A stretch of 64,000 bases of DNA from contig CM025856.1 in NCBI GenBank assembly GCA_003952965.2, positions 27,785,723 to 27,849,722 of the forward strand. The letters are read 5' to 3'. The DNA comes from Morella rubra. Lineage: Eukaryota > Streptophyta > Magnoliopsida > Fagales > Myricaceae. Made by a program: the position numbers and the translations under genes. Position 1 is the first letter of the stretch; each line of letters begins with the position of its first letter. Below, one piece after another: positions 13,145 through 26,300 of the stretch. The notes below the pieces were generated by a model. That model saw only the letters and a program-made list of their open reading frames with translations, searched no databases and had not been told where the DNA came from.

Positions 13145-14826
13145 GATTGACTAAACAACAACGAAGCATACACACACAAACACCTAAAGAAGGGAGATGA
13201 AAGACAGAGAGTTGGGTTTTCGTCTTTATAGTAAAAAATTAATTAGAATGAAGCATGAAGGAAGAACGTCAAAGTACTCCTCTACCACTCCTAGTCATGA
13301 GGCGCCACAGCGGAAGAGTGATATAGATATTTGTCATCTCTTATATAGCAGAATTTCGGTTTTATTTTATATTTCTTTTCCCTCGGCGTTAAGCAAGATC
13401 AGCTTCATTGAGTTTGATGGGTTTTTGTGGATCAGGATGACCCAATTTGCCGGTTTGACGCAGGCAGAGTCTCGACAGCTACGTACAGAGAGGGTAGTTC
13501 TTTTTAAAATGAGAACCTGTCGTCAGAGAGGGATAGATCAAAGATCCTCTTCGGTGGGAAAGTACTGATCGTGCGAGAAAATAAATACAAGTCGGAGAAT
13601 TAGGTTAAACATGGATACACATGCCTCAGATTATACGTACATTACAATGGATTTACATTAGGCAAAAGCTTACTCCACGCCACCACTGTACTCGTTTCTG
13701 CACATGAGTTAGGCAGTTCGAGTGATCCGCGGTCGCAGCAAGATTCTGTCTGAATATAATAAAGTTTGCGGGAACTTGGGCCCTGCTACACTTCTAAATG
13801 GACAAACAAACTCAGCCTATCAGTCAAAGATGAAACAAAAGAAATATTACGAGAAAAGTCCGTATCAATTTTGCCCTTCTACTAATTTACTTCATTCGGG
13901 ACTTCTACAGTGACCTGATTAAAAATGAAGCTTCAGTAAAAGGCACCGATTCGTTTTTTCTCCCGCTTTTATTTTTAGGTTGTTTTCTGCAGGAACGTCG
14001 TTCTTAATAATTGTATAGTTTTTTTCTGGTTTTATTTTTTATTTTCTTCTTATGGCCTAAATTTTTCTATTTAATATTACTGATTAGACCCACAAAACAT
14101 GCGTCCTATGGATACTGATGAAGTCGAGAATCACCACGAGATAAGAGTCGATTGATTCTGCAAGAATTATTGAGGAGGGTGGCCTCGGATCAAATCTTCC
14201 ATGTCACAATCAGATCTTAAAAAAGTGTTTTTAGAATAGAATTTAGCCTAGAGGAGATTGAGAGAAGCATCTTAATTTTATATGGGTGTAAGAACCACAA
14301 ACCTATTAAAAGTCTCACTACTCAAAGAGCTAAGTCTTAGAGTTCTATTACGAGAGAGAAGGCTTCCGAACATATTGGTTTTTATTAGATCTGATCATAT
14401 AGATTTTTATTGGATCCGATCACGTAGGTCCTCTTCGTGTGCTCGGTTAGAGTCTAAACCCTCGAGGACTCTTTATGGGAGATTAAATGGCTAGTCGAGA
14501 ATGCTAGTGGCGGGCCAGACCAAAGGTGGCCAAGTCTGATATGGGTATGCTTATTTATGGCCCATCAGATACTATAGGTGAAAATAGTTACTGTCCTAGA
14601 CAGTATAAGATCCGTGCCGTTCATAAAAAACTCTAATTCTATAAATTTCCAAAAGTAATTACTAAATGACCGAATATGAAGGACTGATCAAACGTTATAC
14701 TCAGATCCATTGGACACAGAGAAATTAGATCGTACAATTTCAATGTCCTGCACATGCAGGCATGTGCCCTCTAATCCAATGGCATTCCGCTCGGCCTTGC
14801 TGTTTCTTGCCTTTCTTGCCCAGATC
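13145..14826. other. Spacer between the two tandem PIN genes
   Basis: It holds the presumed promoter of PIN copy A and the 3' flank of PIN copy B. No coding sequence or clear repeat is recognised. Confidence 0.4.
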
Positions 14827-17572
14827 TTAGAGCCCAAGAAGGACATAGTATAGAAGTGCTACTGGTACCGCCAGCAGCAACCCAAAAATAATCCTGCAAT
14901 TATTACCAGGATTAACGTAAGATTTTTGTTCGTTGTCGTAATAAATCATATTTAATCACTCAAAGTCTCACATATTATTTTATAAATATCTAGCTTTAAC
15001 TGGGCCGGGGAGAACCAAAAACTTACGCGGTGCTAATTATTTCTGGATGTACACCATACTCCTTGGCAAATACGAATGGACCGATCGCTAAAGGAAGAGC
15101 AGCCTGCAGCGAGAAAGAAGAATTTAAGAGGCTTTTGTTTTCTAATTTAGTGTTAATTTAGATAACTATTGAGTATTGATAACTTCCGGGTGGGAGCTTT
15201 TCAGAGACTTTCGATCATGTCAGCATAATTATTAATTTTTGTAATGAGATTAGGCAGTGGTTTTCCAATTTTAGGTGGCGCATGCAGTACCTGAACGATT
15301 ATAGTTTGGAAAAGAACCCCATGAATACGGATAGCTGAGGAGGTTGCCGCAATTACAGCAGGGCCGATCAAGAACCTAACAACCATTGAAAACGCTGCCA
15401 TGGATTTTCCACAAGCTATGAACTTCGGTTGCAACGCCATGAAAGAACCTGGTAATTAGCCAAATGAAATGATTCAACACAGCTCGCACCAAAATCTGTG
15501 CAGAGTACGATATGTAATTAATTTATTGAATCTATTTGGTTTTGGTTGAAGAAAGATACATACCTAGACTGAACTGTGCCATACCCAAGCCACCTTTTGA
15601 CATTATTGATATGGATCCTTCTACAATTGTCGGCATTTTAACGTGGCACCTAACAAAGTATTGACATCAGGACCTGTAATGATCACTCGTCTGCAAAAAG
15701 CTGCGGTTATGCTAAGGCATGCAGTCCTAGAAGTATGTACATCTGCACCAGAAAGCAGTGCCATCTTGTTGTGTGGGCAAGAATTTGCGACAAATCATAA
15801 TTCCACAACAAAGAACGTCAAATGAGGGGTACGTTCTGATTATATTGGCGAGCAGGGAAGGATTTATGAAGAATCTGTTTGCAAGCAATATGGTTGTCTG
15901 AGAGTCAATTACACAAAGAGAAAAGTAGACGAAAGATGCGAACCCTTGAAGCAAATCTGTGCTATACAAAACATGTGCAGTAAGGGTAGTGAGTATTTAC
16001 GAGGGTACCTGGATGCTATGATGGACCAGACGAGGCCCAAAACACTTGCATAGGTGTTAGGGTTTCTTATAAGCTTCCTCCAGACCATGATAAGTACAAG
16101 CCTGGTCACGACAGCTATGGGAGGCATTTGGTGTGGTTTCCGGCAAGAGTATTGAGACCCACTTCTTGTGAACTTCATTCCTTCCTCTGATTCTCTTTCC
16201 GGACTCTTATCTTCCCCTAAATCAAGTATTTCCGTGTATGAAAATTAAGTACCTCGTACGTTAATTTCAACCGAATTTCCATACATCACTCTTTGCTATG
16301 GCGCAATAAAGTAGTGAAGATAAATTAGAGCATCTAATATAATGTCTATATTATATATATGCAAATAACGAAGACACAAGAACAATGTAGGATAAGACTT
16401 TTAATTTTCTCACCTCCGGAGGCTGAGGTTTCAAGGCTGATATTCGCTTCAGGAACTCGAGGGGTGCTCGTGCTCCAAACAAACATGTGGAGGTCCTTAT
16501 TAGGCACTGCACCATCACCTCTGGCAGTATCCAATGGAAGGCCAGAGCCGGAGGACCCAAAACGCTTTAGGTCTGGTGGCGGATATGATGAAAGTTGACC
16601 ACCCTTAAAAACCTCGCCGCTCATACTCCGACTTCTCTTTTTATTCCGGATACTAAAAATCTCCTCAACATTTAAAGTCGACCTTGGTTTTGTCTCGTGG
16701 AGGAAAAAATCTGGAAGACCCCATTGGCAACTGTTTGTGTAGCCATGTTTGGGACTTGGGGACTTGCTTTCGAACATGGGGTACAGCTCTCTTTTGTTAA
16801 AGCTTGAAACCCATGGCATCAGTTCGCCAGAAAATTGTACTGAGTAGATCTCTGCACCAGTAAGGTTTGAGGCTCGCGGGTTAGAGGAACTTATTGAATT
16901 CAGGCGAAGGGATTTGTTAGAGGAAGAAACCCTAGACGATGCAGTCTCTCGTCGCACGACAACGTGAAGCTTTCCACCCTCCACGATATTTGCATCAGCC
17001 TGTAGTGGCTCATGACCGTTGAGCGAAAGAACGTCGGACTCAACCTTGAAGGAGTTGATGGACCCTGCAGTCTCAGGGAATTGCTCAGCAATGAAGAGCT
17101 TTGCAGCTCTGAACTCAAACATGCAGATAACGAGATTATACCAAATGAGACCCTGGAACACTACAATTTGGACCATAAGGCTTCTGGACATTTCTCCGTA
17201 CATTGCTGTCATGGTAGGGATTCCTATCAAAAGATTGTTCGGAAGGGTTGAGAGTGAGAACAGGGTAATCGTCCACTCGAGGCTGCCAGATTTACTGAAA
17301 GTTTGCCATAGAAAGAGAGCCACGAGGACGACGACCTTTTGAAGAGAATCGCCTGCAATGAACCGAAAGTTCATGGTAGATAGGTCGTTGGAGGCAATAA
17401 TTTCGAAACTAAGTAATGGAACCACTAAGACCGCCACAAATCGGTTGATGCCCGCGCACTGCTCCGGTGTGAAGATTTTCCACCATTTAACCGAGACAAA
17501 ACCTAATAGCATCGCAACATACAAGGGCACAATCGTGGCAATAACATGGTAGAGGTCCTTACCACTGATCAT
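14827..17572 (-). CDS. PIN2-like: Divergent PIN2-type auxin carrier (tandem copy B), frame open throughout
   Basis: Six exons: 17572-16414, 16216-16009, 15649-15564, 15448-15291, 15103-15027 and 14893-14827. They total 1755 nt, giving 584 aa with no break. Exons 3 to 6 have exactly the same lengths as in copy A (86, 158, 77, 67), showing tandem duplication. The start at [10 protein letters not shown] aligns with copy A; an upstream in-frame ATG at 17719 adds non-homologous residues and is rejected. The membrane domains are recognisable ([51 protein letters not shown]) but carry unusual changes. [10 protein letters not shown] has become [10 protein letters not shown], and ALPQGIVPF has become ALPLAIGPF. 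The three loop TPRxS motifs are degraded to NPRAS, MPWVS and KPRST. It may be a carrier with altered regulation or activity; which is unknown. Confidence 0.9.
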
Positions 17573-18940
17573 GGTTTGCTGGATATTCAAGAACCACAAG
17601 CACAGACGCGTGCGCGAACACCAACACAGGTGGGCGGTTTTACTCGGGTCTGGGAGTACAAACAAGAAAGGATTAAGTATTAAGCTGTACACTTCAAGGC
17701 TTTTTACGGCGGGGAGCAATCTAGAGAACGAATTATAAAATGGTTCTTTGTCCCCTTCTAGAGAAGGATTCTGTTTTCAGAGGACTGAAACAAGAGTCTC
17801 AAATTTGATGCGGGACTTCTAATTGCAGTTGACGCATAGTGAAACGCTAGCAGCGTGGACGACCAGATACTTAATACTTAAAATGTCTAAAATTGGGAGA
17901 AGACTGTGTAGGGTTAAAAGAAAATATCTCTTCCGTTGGGATATGATCTCTTACCTACGCATGCCAGATTCGGATCATGTCCTGACTAAATGTAGACGGC
18001 CTACATCTAGATTACGTAATTAATGTAGGATTTGTTCATATCAACAATAATTACTGTATCGAATGAAAACCAAGCATTTATCATCTTCTGAAACACAATC
18101 CAAAAGTCACCACAAATGCAATCAAATTGAAACAAAAAATGCAAATAGCAAGAGTTTGTAAGAGTTGAGGAACTTAAATTTATAAATGTATTAAGAGTTA
18201 TAGGAGATCTAATCAGAACAGCCAAATCTAACTGTCCCCATAAGGACAAAAATCCATTTGATATTTTGCAGCTTAATCCTATTAATTGTGAAATCCAGAA
18301 CATTTGTTCCAATCCCCAAAAAAAAGAAAAGGAAAAGGAATAATGAGGGAAGGCACAACGGGCCGAGGGTCCAGGAGAAATATACCTCTACAATACATAG
18401 TAGCTAGATTCTCTACAATTCTACTATGGTTGATTCTGTAGTCATTAATATCACGATAGACAAGCTCGTAGAAAATCAAGAATCTAACGTTTAAAAGAAC
18501 ATGATTTAAAATGCAAGATAACAGTTTGATATCCCCCCTAAGCAAAATGGGCAATCGTGGATTATTACAGGCAGCTTGGCTTGCAAAGCTTCCTATGTAG
18601 CAGCATTCTTACCTTAACTTTTTAGCAGCATTCTTAAGTTATTCCTTCGTACATGATTTACTCTTGATCTGGATAAGGAAATTGTGGATTCGGCACAGTG
18701 ACCAACATCCAATCCCAACTACTACGAAGTGCATGCATATTCTATGGATTTGGGGAAGTAGACACCCAGGTCAGATGCTATACATAGCGCCGAAACGGTA
18801 ACGGTTCATGAATTGGGTTGGAAGGTATATCTGGCCCAAACATTTTGTTTTCGTTGGCGGCCCAAATTTACTTTGGAATGAAAGATATCCAGCCCACATG
18901 CAACCCTGAATCCACGACTGAGGAATCCTAGTCCTACCGA
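17573..18940. other. Intergenic region with no recognised gene
   Basis: It includes the presumed upstream region of PIN copy B. Short open frames at 18007-18554 have no recognisable motif. Confidence 0.35.
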
Positions 18941-18954
18941 CGTCTTAATAGTTT

Positions 18955-20455
18955 GGTCAAAAACTCTTCCCTTACCTTTCAAGATGCGACAACGTACGTA
19001 AACTATTCAGCCTTTGACCCACTCTACTCAGTGAATTCTAGACCACGTGTGGGACTAAAATAACGCACGTCAACCACATTCCTTATGCCTTAACGATGTT
19101 AATTTTAATCTCTGGTCAACTTGCATGAGCTCCACACAGCCGTTGGATTCCTGGAGACCTATCCAACCGTTACGAATGCTTCCTCGCTACATTATATAGA
19201 CTGGGAAATATATCCCGCCGTTGGATTCTATCGTGTTATTGTTAGCAAACCAACATTGCGACCATGCCCTAAAGTTGGTCGACAGTTTTCACTGATACTT
19301 TTTATATGTCAACCTAAACGTTGTGTTGTTGGGCCCCACCGGCGCACGGGTTGCTCTTCCCATCTTCCCAGGGTATCAGATGTGCACTGTAAACGTGTCC
19401 ACTAGTCAATAAATAGGCAACTGAAATCCAGGAAAAAAGTTTCTGTTGGACCAACAAGTCATTGACTTCATAGGAAGGAAACTTGGGTAAGTAAATATGA
19501 TTTACCACATACTTAGAAAAGAAAAATGATTTACCATATTTGCATAACACATGCTATGTAAAAGTTTTTTTTGTTTTTTTTGCCATAAAGGACCAAGAGG
19601 GAAAAAAAAATTGGTGATTTTATGTTTTAAAATGAAAATTTCCGTTTTATTATTTTAACTGTTCATGGTACTAGTAAAAAAAAATTTAGAAGACCCATTG
19701 ACCCAAGCATCGAATCCAAAACAATTGTTCTCGAAGCCGAAGAAAGTGTAGGGGGAAAAAAAAAAAGCCAAAAAGTAAAACAAGTTCTGGTGGCAAGCAG
19801 TTGCTTATGACTTACTAACTTTGACTTTGGTTCTCGAAAGTCGAAACCACAAATCCTATCTAAGAAAGATTGTTGGTTAAGTTAGCTAAACAGTAGCAAC
19901 CAGGGCTTTGATGATCTGGTTGAATGGAAAAAGACGCGATAAGGCATCCATTCGCTTTAATTCTCAAATAATTACCACAAATCAAGGTGAAGTGGGAATC
20001 TCACAAGTTGACTTTTTGACCTAATCGTGCTTTATTTATGTAACGAGATAATGCAACTGGTGTGAAAACTCTCATTAATTCAAACTATTCTTTAAACTGA
20101 AATTATATCAAACAAATTAATGGTCAATCACAAAAATATAGAAATTCAGCGACGACTTTTTGAATAAAACAAAGTAAAAAATTGGTGATCTAATCTACCC
20201 TATTGGTCTGTCAACCATTACAGTAATTACGTTCATCCACCTTGACTTTTCCATTCTCTGGAAAATTCAAAAGCCAGCGCGTTGCCGTTACACCTCTCTT
20301 CCTATCCCTTTCGTTTCTTCAAACCTGGGACCCACCACCCAACACCCTTTGGAGCCTTCCCGTAACGCCCCTAATTTGTCCTCTAATTCCGTGCACCATA
20401 AACAAAAAAAAGTCCAACCAATCTCCATCCTTGGATTGACGAAACGCCTTTGACT
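18955..20455. promoter_or_regulatory. W-box-rich upstream region of the WRKY gene
   Basis: Eleven TTGAC(C/T) cores in either orientation were found by eye at 18955, 19014, 19114, 19462, 19698, 19821, 20008, 20016, 20122, 20242 and 20450. Two of them (20008 and 20016) are eight bases apart in the same orientation. WRKY proteins bind TTGAC(C/T), and many WRKY genes are auto- or cross-regulated through clustered W-boxes (known). Such control here is inferred. No comparable scan of the other intergenic regions was done. Confidence 0.55.
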
Positions 20456-20596
20456 TTGAGCCCTCCATTTCTTTTATAACCCCACCACCTGCCTCACACT
20501 TCCATACACAAACCTCCACACAGTCCATCTTCTAGCCCTTCTCTCTCTCTCTCTCTCAATCTCGTTCTGCCGTTCTGGTGTTTGAAATCTTCTCCC

Positions 20597-21798
20597 ATGG
20601 CCATAGATCTGATCGGGTTCTCCAAGATGGAGGACCAGACGGCTATGCAAGATGCTGCATCAGCTGGGTTGAAGAGCATGGAGCACCTGATCTGCTTACT
20701 ATCCCATCAGGCACCCCAAAGCCACCAGGTAAACCATCTTGACTGCAGAGAAATCACGGACTTCACCGTATCCAAATTCAAACAGGTCATCTCCATCCTG
20801 AACCGGACCGGCCACGCCCGGTTCCGCCGCGGGCCGTCAAATCCTCCTTGTTTCCCTGAACCCGCGAAACCGGTCATCCACCATCCCACCGCAAAACTAA
20901 TCCGCCCGGAGATCCAGTCTCAACAACCTCAGACCGTCACGTTCGAGTTTGCGAAACCTAAAACGACCTTCGAGCCGCGAACAGAGTTTCCAGCGAGTCA
21001 GCACCCGAAAGAGAGCTTCAGCACATCCCCACCCATGTCCTCTACGACGTCCTCGTTTCTGTCATCGGTCACCGGAGGCGGAGACGGCAGCGTTTCCAAC
21101 GGTAAACAAGGCTCCTCACTCCTCGTAGCTCCGACCCGTACAATCTCGGCCGGGAAACCGCCTCTTTCGTCCTCACATCGCAAAAGGTGTCTCGCGGATC
21201 ATGCTCTCTCTGCCGGCGCGGGGGCAAAAATCTCCTCTTCTGGCCGTTGCCATTGCTCCAAAAGAAGGTAGGCGCCGGATTTTCTCCCGGATAACTCATT
21301 GGATTTTATTTACCTATAAATTTAGAAATCGAAACTTGCAGGATCTTCTGAAATAAAGAATCAGTTGTGACGGAACTTTTATTTTTCTGTTTTTAGGAAA
21401 TCACGAGTTAAGAGGACCACCAGAGTGCCGGCAATAAGCTCGAAGATCGCCGACATACCCCCAGACGAGTACTCCTGGAGGAAATACGGTCAAAAGCCGA
21501 TCAAGGGCTCACCTTACCCAAGGTACTATTATATTCCATATTCGCTCGCTCACTGTAGATCGTGTTGAATTGAAAGTCAAAAACGAATCTGGCGGTCCAT
21601 GTGAAACTTTGAGCTAATTTCCACTTTCCACTGTGCAGGGGTTATTATAAGTGCAGCACCGTGAGAGGGTGCCCAGCGAGGAAGCACGTGGAGCGTGCGC
21701 AAGACGACCCGAAGATGCTGATCGTGACGTACGAATGGGAGCACCGTCACCCGCAAACTGCAATTCCCGCATCCGGTTTTGTGCTTCAGTCAACGTGA
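20597..21798 (+). CDS. Group IId WRKY transcription factor (WRKY7/11/15/17 type)
   Basis: Three exons: 20597-21267, 21397-21522 and 21639-21798. They total 957 nt, giving 318 aa. The start MAIDLIGF is typical of the group. Residues 59-79 hold the calmodulin-binding C-motif with HARF (73-76). A Lys/Arg-rich stretch precedes the WRKY domain: WRKYGQK at 251-257, then zinc ligands C271, C277, H301 and H303 (C-x5-C-x23-H-x-H). The intron at GSPYPR|GYYK is the R-type position expected for group II. The protein is nuclear and binds W-boxes; IId members act in defence and stress signalling with calmodulin. Residue 299 is Trp where the family has Gly (YEGEH becomes YEWEH), next to a zinc-ligating His. 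The stop lies only 33 bases before the inverted duplication begins, so the coding sequence itself is outside it. Confidence 0.95.
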
Positions 21799-22955
21799 GT
21801 CCGACTTCGGGAGCTGGACTAGAATCCTCCTTAATCAGACGACGGCGAGTGTACGCTTAAGTTAGACTGTCACCGGAATCTGTGACGGCAGTTTTGCCCA
21901 GACGAATTAGTCAAAGAGAGATGGAAAGTCAACTATACTGCCTGGGCACGTCGAGGGGCCATTATGTATATTTCCCCAAAAGAAGGGACTTCAGAAATGA
22001 AATGAAAATACTTTTTTTTTTTAATACTATACTTTTATTTCTCGGTGACATCGAAATCAGGCCGTTTTAAAATTGAACTGAGTGGATTTGGGTGCGCGAT
22101 TTCTATAATTGGATTGTGCGGTGGCATCCGCACATGGTCAAAAGTCGATGTCTTTGGGGGCGGAATCCGAATTTCTTTTTTTTATCTTTATGTCGTTTCA
22201 CAAGGAGAGAGTCAATGGAGCCATTAAGGGTGGGCCCCATGCCAGCCAATTCAATGTTGGGGTTGTTCGTTGACTCTTGGGTGCCTGATTCGCTGTTTCT
22301 GGGGCGTGATGTATACTCTATTAAGGAAGGCATCTAATCTTTCTTTCTTTATTGCTTGGCCAGCAGCAAAACCCATTGAACGAGATTGTTGACTTTCTAA
22401 CTATTTAGATAAATAAAGCGAAGGAAGTCTCAAGATTGTTGACAGAGAGGAGTGGATGCAATTGGAACAAAGCGAAGTGACCCTTTTACCCCTCTCGAAG
22501 CTGAATCGGAAATCAATTAGGAAAAGGTCCAGGGACTGGAGGGGCCATTTACTTTCGATTCATGATTTGTTTCAGTGAATGAGTGGGCTGGGACAAAATT
22601 GTTTTTGTATGGGCTTGGACTAAATAGAAAGGTTTTGGGCTTTAATCTGTAGGGCTAATGGCGGAAATTCAGAGCTGTAGCCCATTTTGCCAGGGATCCA
22701 GCCCGAAAAGACATTGAGAACTAAACCGAATCTCTTTGAAATCAGATCTTTCAGGTCCATTAGATTTTTTATTCTTTGTTGCTATCTAAAAACTAGAGGG
22801 TCAAATTTAAAACGTTTTGAATGAAGCTGAGATGGTCGACGGATTTTCTTCATCTTCTATTCTCTTTACCGAGTGTTCTCACTTGTACTGTGAGAAAAAT
22901 GCAAGTAGTTTTTTTTTTTAGAAGGCACTGCACGACATAAGCACTCATCGTGGTC

Positions 22956-23365
22956 TTTTGTAACAAACCCACTTAGTCATATAAAGTTTGGAGATTTATA
23001 CTTTGAAAAAAAGTGCCTCCAATCTTAAATGAGGTCATCTCAAGTATTTCTTAATTAACTAATATGAGATTGTTACATACTCCATTCTTTTAGGACCGAC
23101 ACTCGCATTGGTCAAGCATTATAAGGCTTCTATTCAACTGATTGGGGCCGTGCCTCTACGACAAAATCCATGATCAACCACTCTGTAGACGTGGCACCAC
23201 GGTAGCATAGAAGTCCACAACCGATTCTAATACCATTTGTAATGAGCACATATAAGGCTTGGAGATTTACAATATAAAAAATCAGCCTGCTAGGTGGAGG
23301 TGACTCCAAACTTATATGAAGTCATCACAAATATTTTCAAATTTACCAATGTGAGACTGTTACAT
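22956..23365. repeat. Two diverged direct copies of an approximately 125-bp non-coding unit
   Basis: Unit 1 (about 22956-23082) and unit 2 (about 23236-23365) share the order TTTGTAA, TTGGAGATTTA, GAGGT or GAAGT followed by CATC, AATATGAGA or AATGTGAGA, and TTACAT. About 150 bp lie between them. They look like fragments of a dispersed element, but its class cannot be fixed from this copy. Confidence 0.35.
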
Positions 23366-26300
23366 CACTGTCGATTGAATTATCCTTTTTTTTTTAATCT
23401 AATTTTTCGAAATGTTATGATCATCTATCCTATTTAGGAGGCATTTTATCCCTTTAAGATGGTGGTTGGGTTGTTGTTGCGCATTTACCTAACAACGTTT
23501 TTCAGATCAAACTTGATTAAAGAAACCCAATGAATCACTTGTATTGTCGGCGATTACTGATTACCAAGGAGAAAAGTTATAAAAACACACATCCAAACTG
23601 CACAGAGTTGAAAGGAGCAAAGTCTTTTGTCCATATCCGGTGGATGTTTTTCCTTAATTTCTTTGCCGCAGCACATGTTATCGCTATATTCTTGTTCACA
23701 TGCATCCCAAATTTTATTCCCATTTCCCATCAGTTTCCAAAAAGATTCTCCTCTCCCACAGTCCCACTAATCATTCTCCATCCAAATCGGGACGGTCATT
23801 AGGCCCAGAAGAATAACTGTTTCACCGCGAGAAATTAGGCCGTTCCTTTATTGGGATCGAGAGGCCTGCAGGGATGAATCTATACATCCGATTTTGTCGT
23901 GCTATATCCATTTTGTTCAAACCCCAATTGTCATCTGAACGTTATTTTTTCTTCATCGGCGGCCGAGATTATTGATAAGTGCTCCAGAAATAATTATAGT
24001 GCCTTAAAAGACGACGTCGCATTCCATACCTAAGGAGGAACTAAGAGATTATATGACCAAAGGCATTCTTGGTCATAGTGACCAGCTCAAGGGATATTTG
24101 GTCGTAAGAGTTATTTTATGATCATGGCAAGGAATACATCCAAAATCATGTGGGGGAAGCATGTGATCGGTTTTTGTTTTTAGTTTTTTGATTGAAAGTT
24201 TGTGGTGGGTTTCAAGTTTCAAACAAACAGTCATCAGATATCTCTTGGTTTTAGTCTTGTTTTGAATAATAATAAAGTTCCTCGGATGCCTTGGAAAGTC
24301 TCCATCGATCTTCCATTAGAATTACTAAACAAATAGACCCTACTCTTTCTCCATAATTTGCAGCTAGCTGATCTATATATCTTCCCCCTCTATTTTTTAT
24401 TTATATTCTTTTATTTTGGGTAAGTACGTACCTACTCGAAGCTCACGACTCTCCTAATGAGTATTGTTCGGTGGTGCCTACTCTGAATAATGCATGCATG
24501 TGGCCTATCCTGCCCATTCCTATCCTTTTCGTTTAGATAGAATGCACCTCTGCGTCAAAGACTTGCAACCTGCAGCCACCGATATTATATATATATATAC
24601 CTTACGAATTCACCAAATAAATTAGTTTTCATATATACTATCTTCAGCTAAATTTAAAGAGGGAAATAAAAAGATTAAACAAGTTTGGAGTATACTTGCC
24701 AAAAGCCCACACACACAAATTTTTTTCCTTTTAAAAAGGGCAGTACCTAGAGAGATCTTGACATTTTACCCTCTTTCATCATTAGAATTTATCAAACTGT
24801 TTAGGATAAAGTGTTATTTTCACTTTTTTAGTAAGAAGCAGCTTTGTAGGCAAATTCTGGCAAAGAAGAGATTTGCGAATGAAGAAGACTCGTGCCCTTA
24901 GTTAATACATTGGAGACAATTTTCAGTGTTGGATTTTCCATTAATAATTTATTATGCGTGATGGCTAGTTATATATCCATTAATATTTCAGATCACATAT
25001 GTTGATGGCAAGCTATATATCCATGTTTGATTTGGTCCTCGGGTCTTCCTCTGTCTCTTTAACTTTTTCTGTAATTGATTTTATTCTAGTTTTATTAATT
25101 TTCCGCATTGGGAAAACTTCCTTAATTTACAAAAAAAGTTTATTTTGAGAATAATTAATAATTTACTTGCCCAAAGAAGTTATAATCTCTCCTTATAACA
25201 AGTAAGCCGGTTACTATTAGATTATTGACTTTAATCACCCCGAATGAGGAATTTTAATGACCCAGATATGATGACTTGGGTTACCGCAGCTACCCCACTT
25301 TCGGTGGCTACTCATCAACTGTACACCATTAGCGAGAACAAAAAAGCATGGAGGAAGTTCCATTTAAGGGCTTTCGAGGACGCTAACTGTGAGAGAGAAA
25401 AAAGAACGAGAAGAAGAAGAAGAAAATATAGTTAAAATTATCTTAGAGACATTCGAAATTACTCAAAATATTGAAAGAAAAATGCAGTACAACGTTCCAC
25501 TTACGTCTGAAGAATCACATTTTCTGTTTATCTAATATTTTTTCAACCAAAAATCCTACATTAGTTAATTCCTCACTGAATATATCCTATATAAATATTT
25601 ATGCATGTATTTGCACGCACCCACATAGACTTCAGATTTTCAGATAATATCTTTGCTCATAGCATGTCTCAATTCAGATGTATCCTATAAGTGCGATTTG
25701 TCGTTAGCTCCAGCTTCTCATACAGAGATGATAGATCAGAGATGAGAGATGGAGAGAGAGAGAGAATACAAAAATTGCCGATACGGAGAGAATCGTGCAT
25801 ATAACAGTCCGACCAAAGGTAATAATGGACTTTACACATTCCTTTATTCCCACGTAACTCTGCGGGCTAGATCCGAGTTTTTCCTTTCTATTTTCCTCCC
25901 CAACAAGCAAGGTTAGCCTGGCAAAAGTGATCCCCCACATGTCCAGTTTGATGGTTCCCAATATTTACCTTTATATCCTCGTCTTGATGGTATAATCACT
26001 CAGATTACAACCCAGACTCCAGAGAGACCTCACAAATCATGTGGGTGCAGCAGCTTTTGTCTCTCGAGTAAAGCATATATAATTAGATTTGGATCTTAAG
26101 CAATCTTTCCTTATCTTCAATATTATCATGGATTGCACTGAGGGCAACGAGAAGAGCGACCATTGTGATAAACAATGGGGTAATTTTTGGCTTTTCTTCT
26201 CTTTTCGTAGACTTAACGTGGGATGATGATTAACCAGTACTCTGCAGCTGTGGAAAATAAATCCATGTTGAAGGAAAGTGTTTGAAGGGATAATTTTAAA

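Noticed and set aside
17573-17719. Upstream in-frame ATG that would extend PIN copy B by 49 residues
   Set aside because: The extension does not align with copy A or with PIN proteins; the family start [10 protein letters not shown] at 17572 is better.
25704-25961. 85-codon frame, mirrored at 34237-34494
   Set aside because: Its presence in both arms only reflects the inverted duplication; no motif is recognised and a GA repeat contributes part of it.
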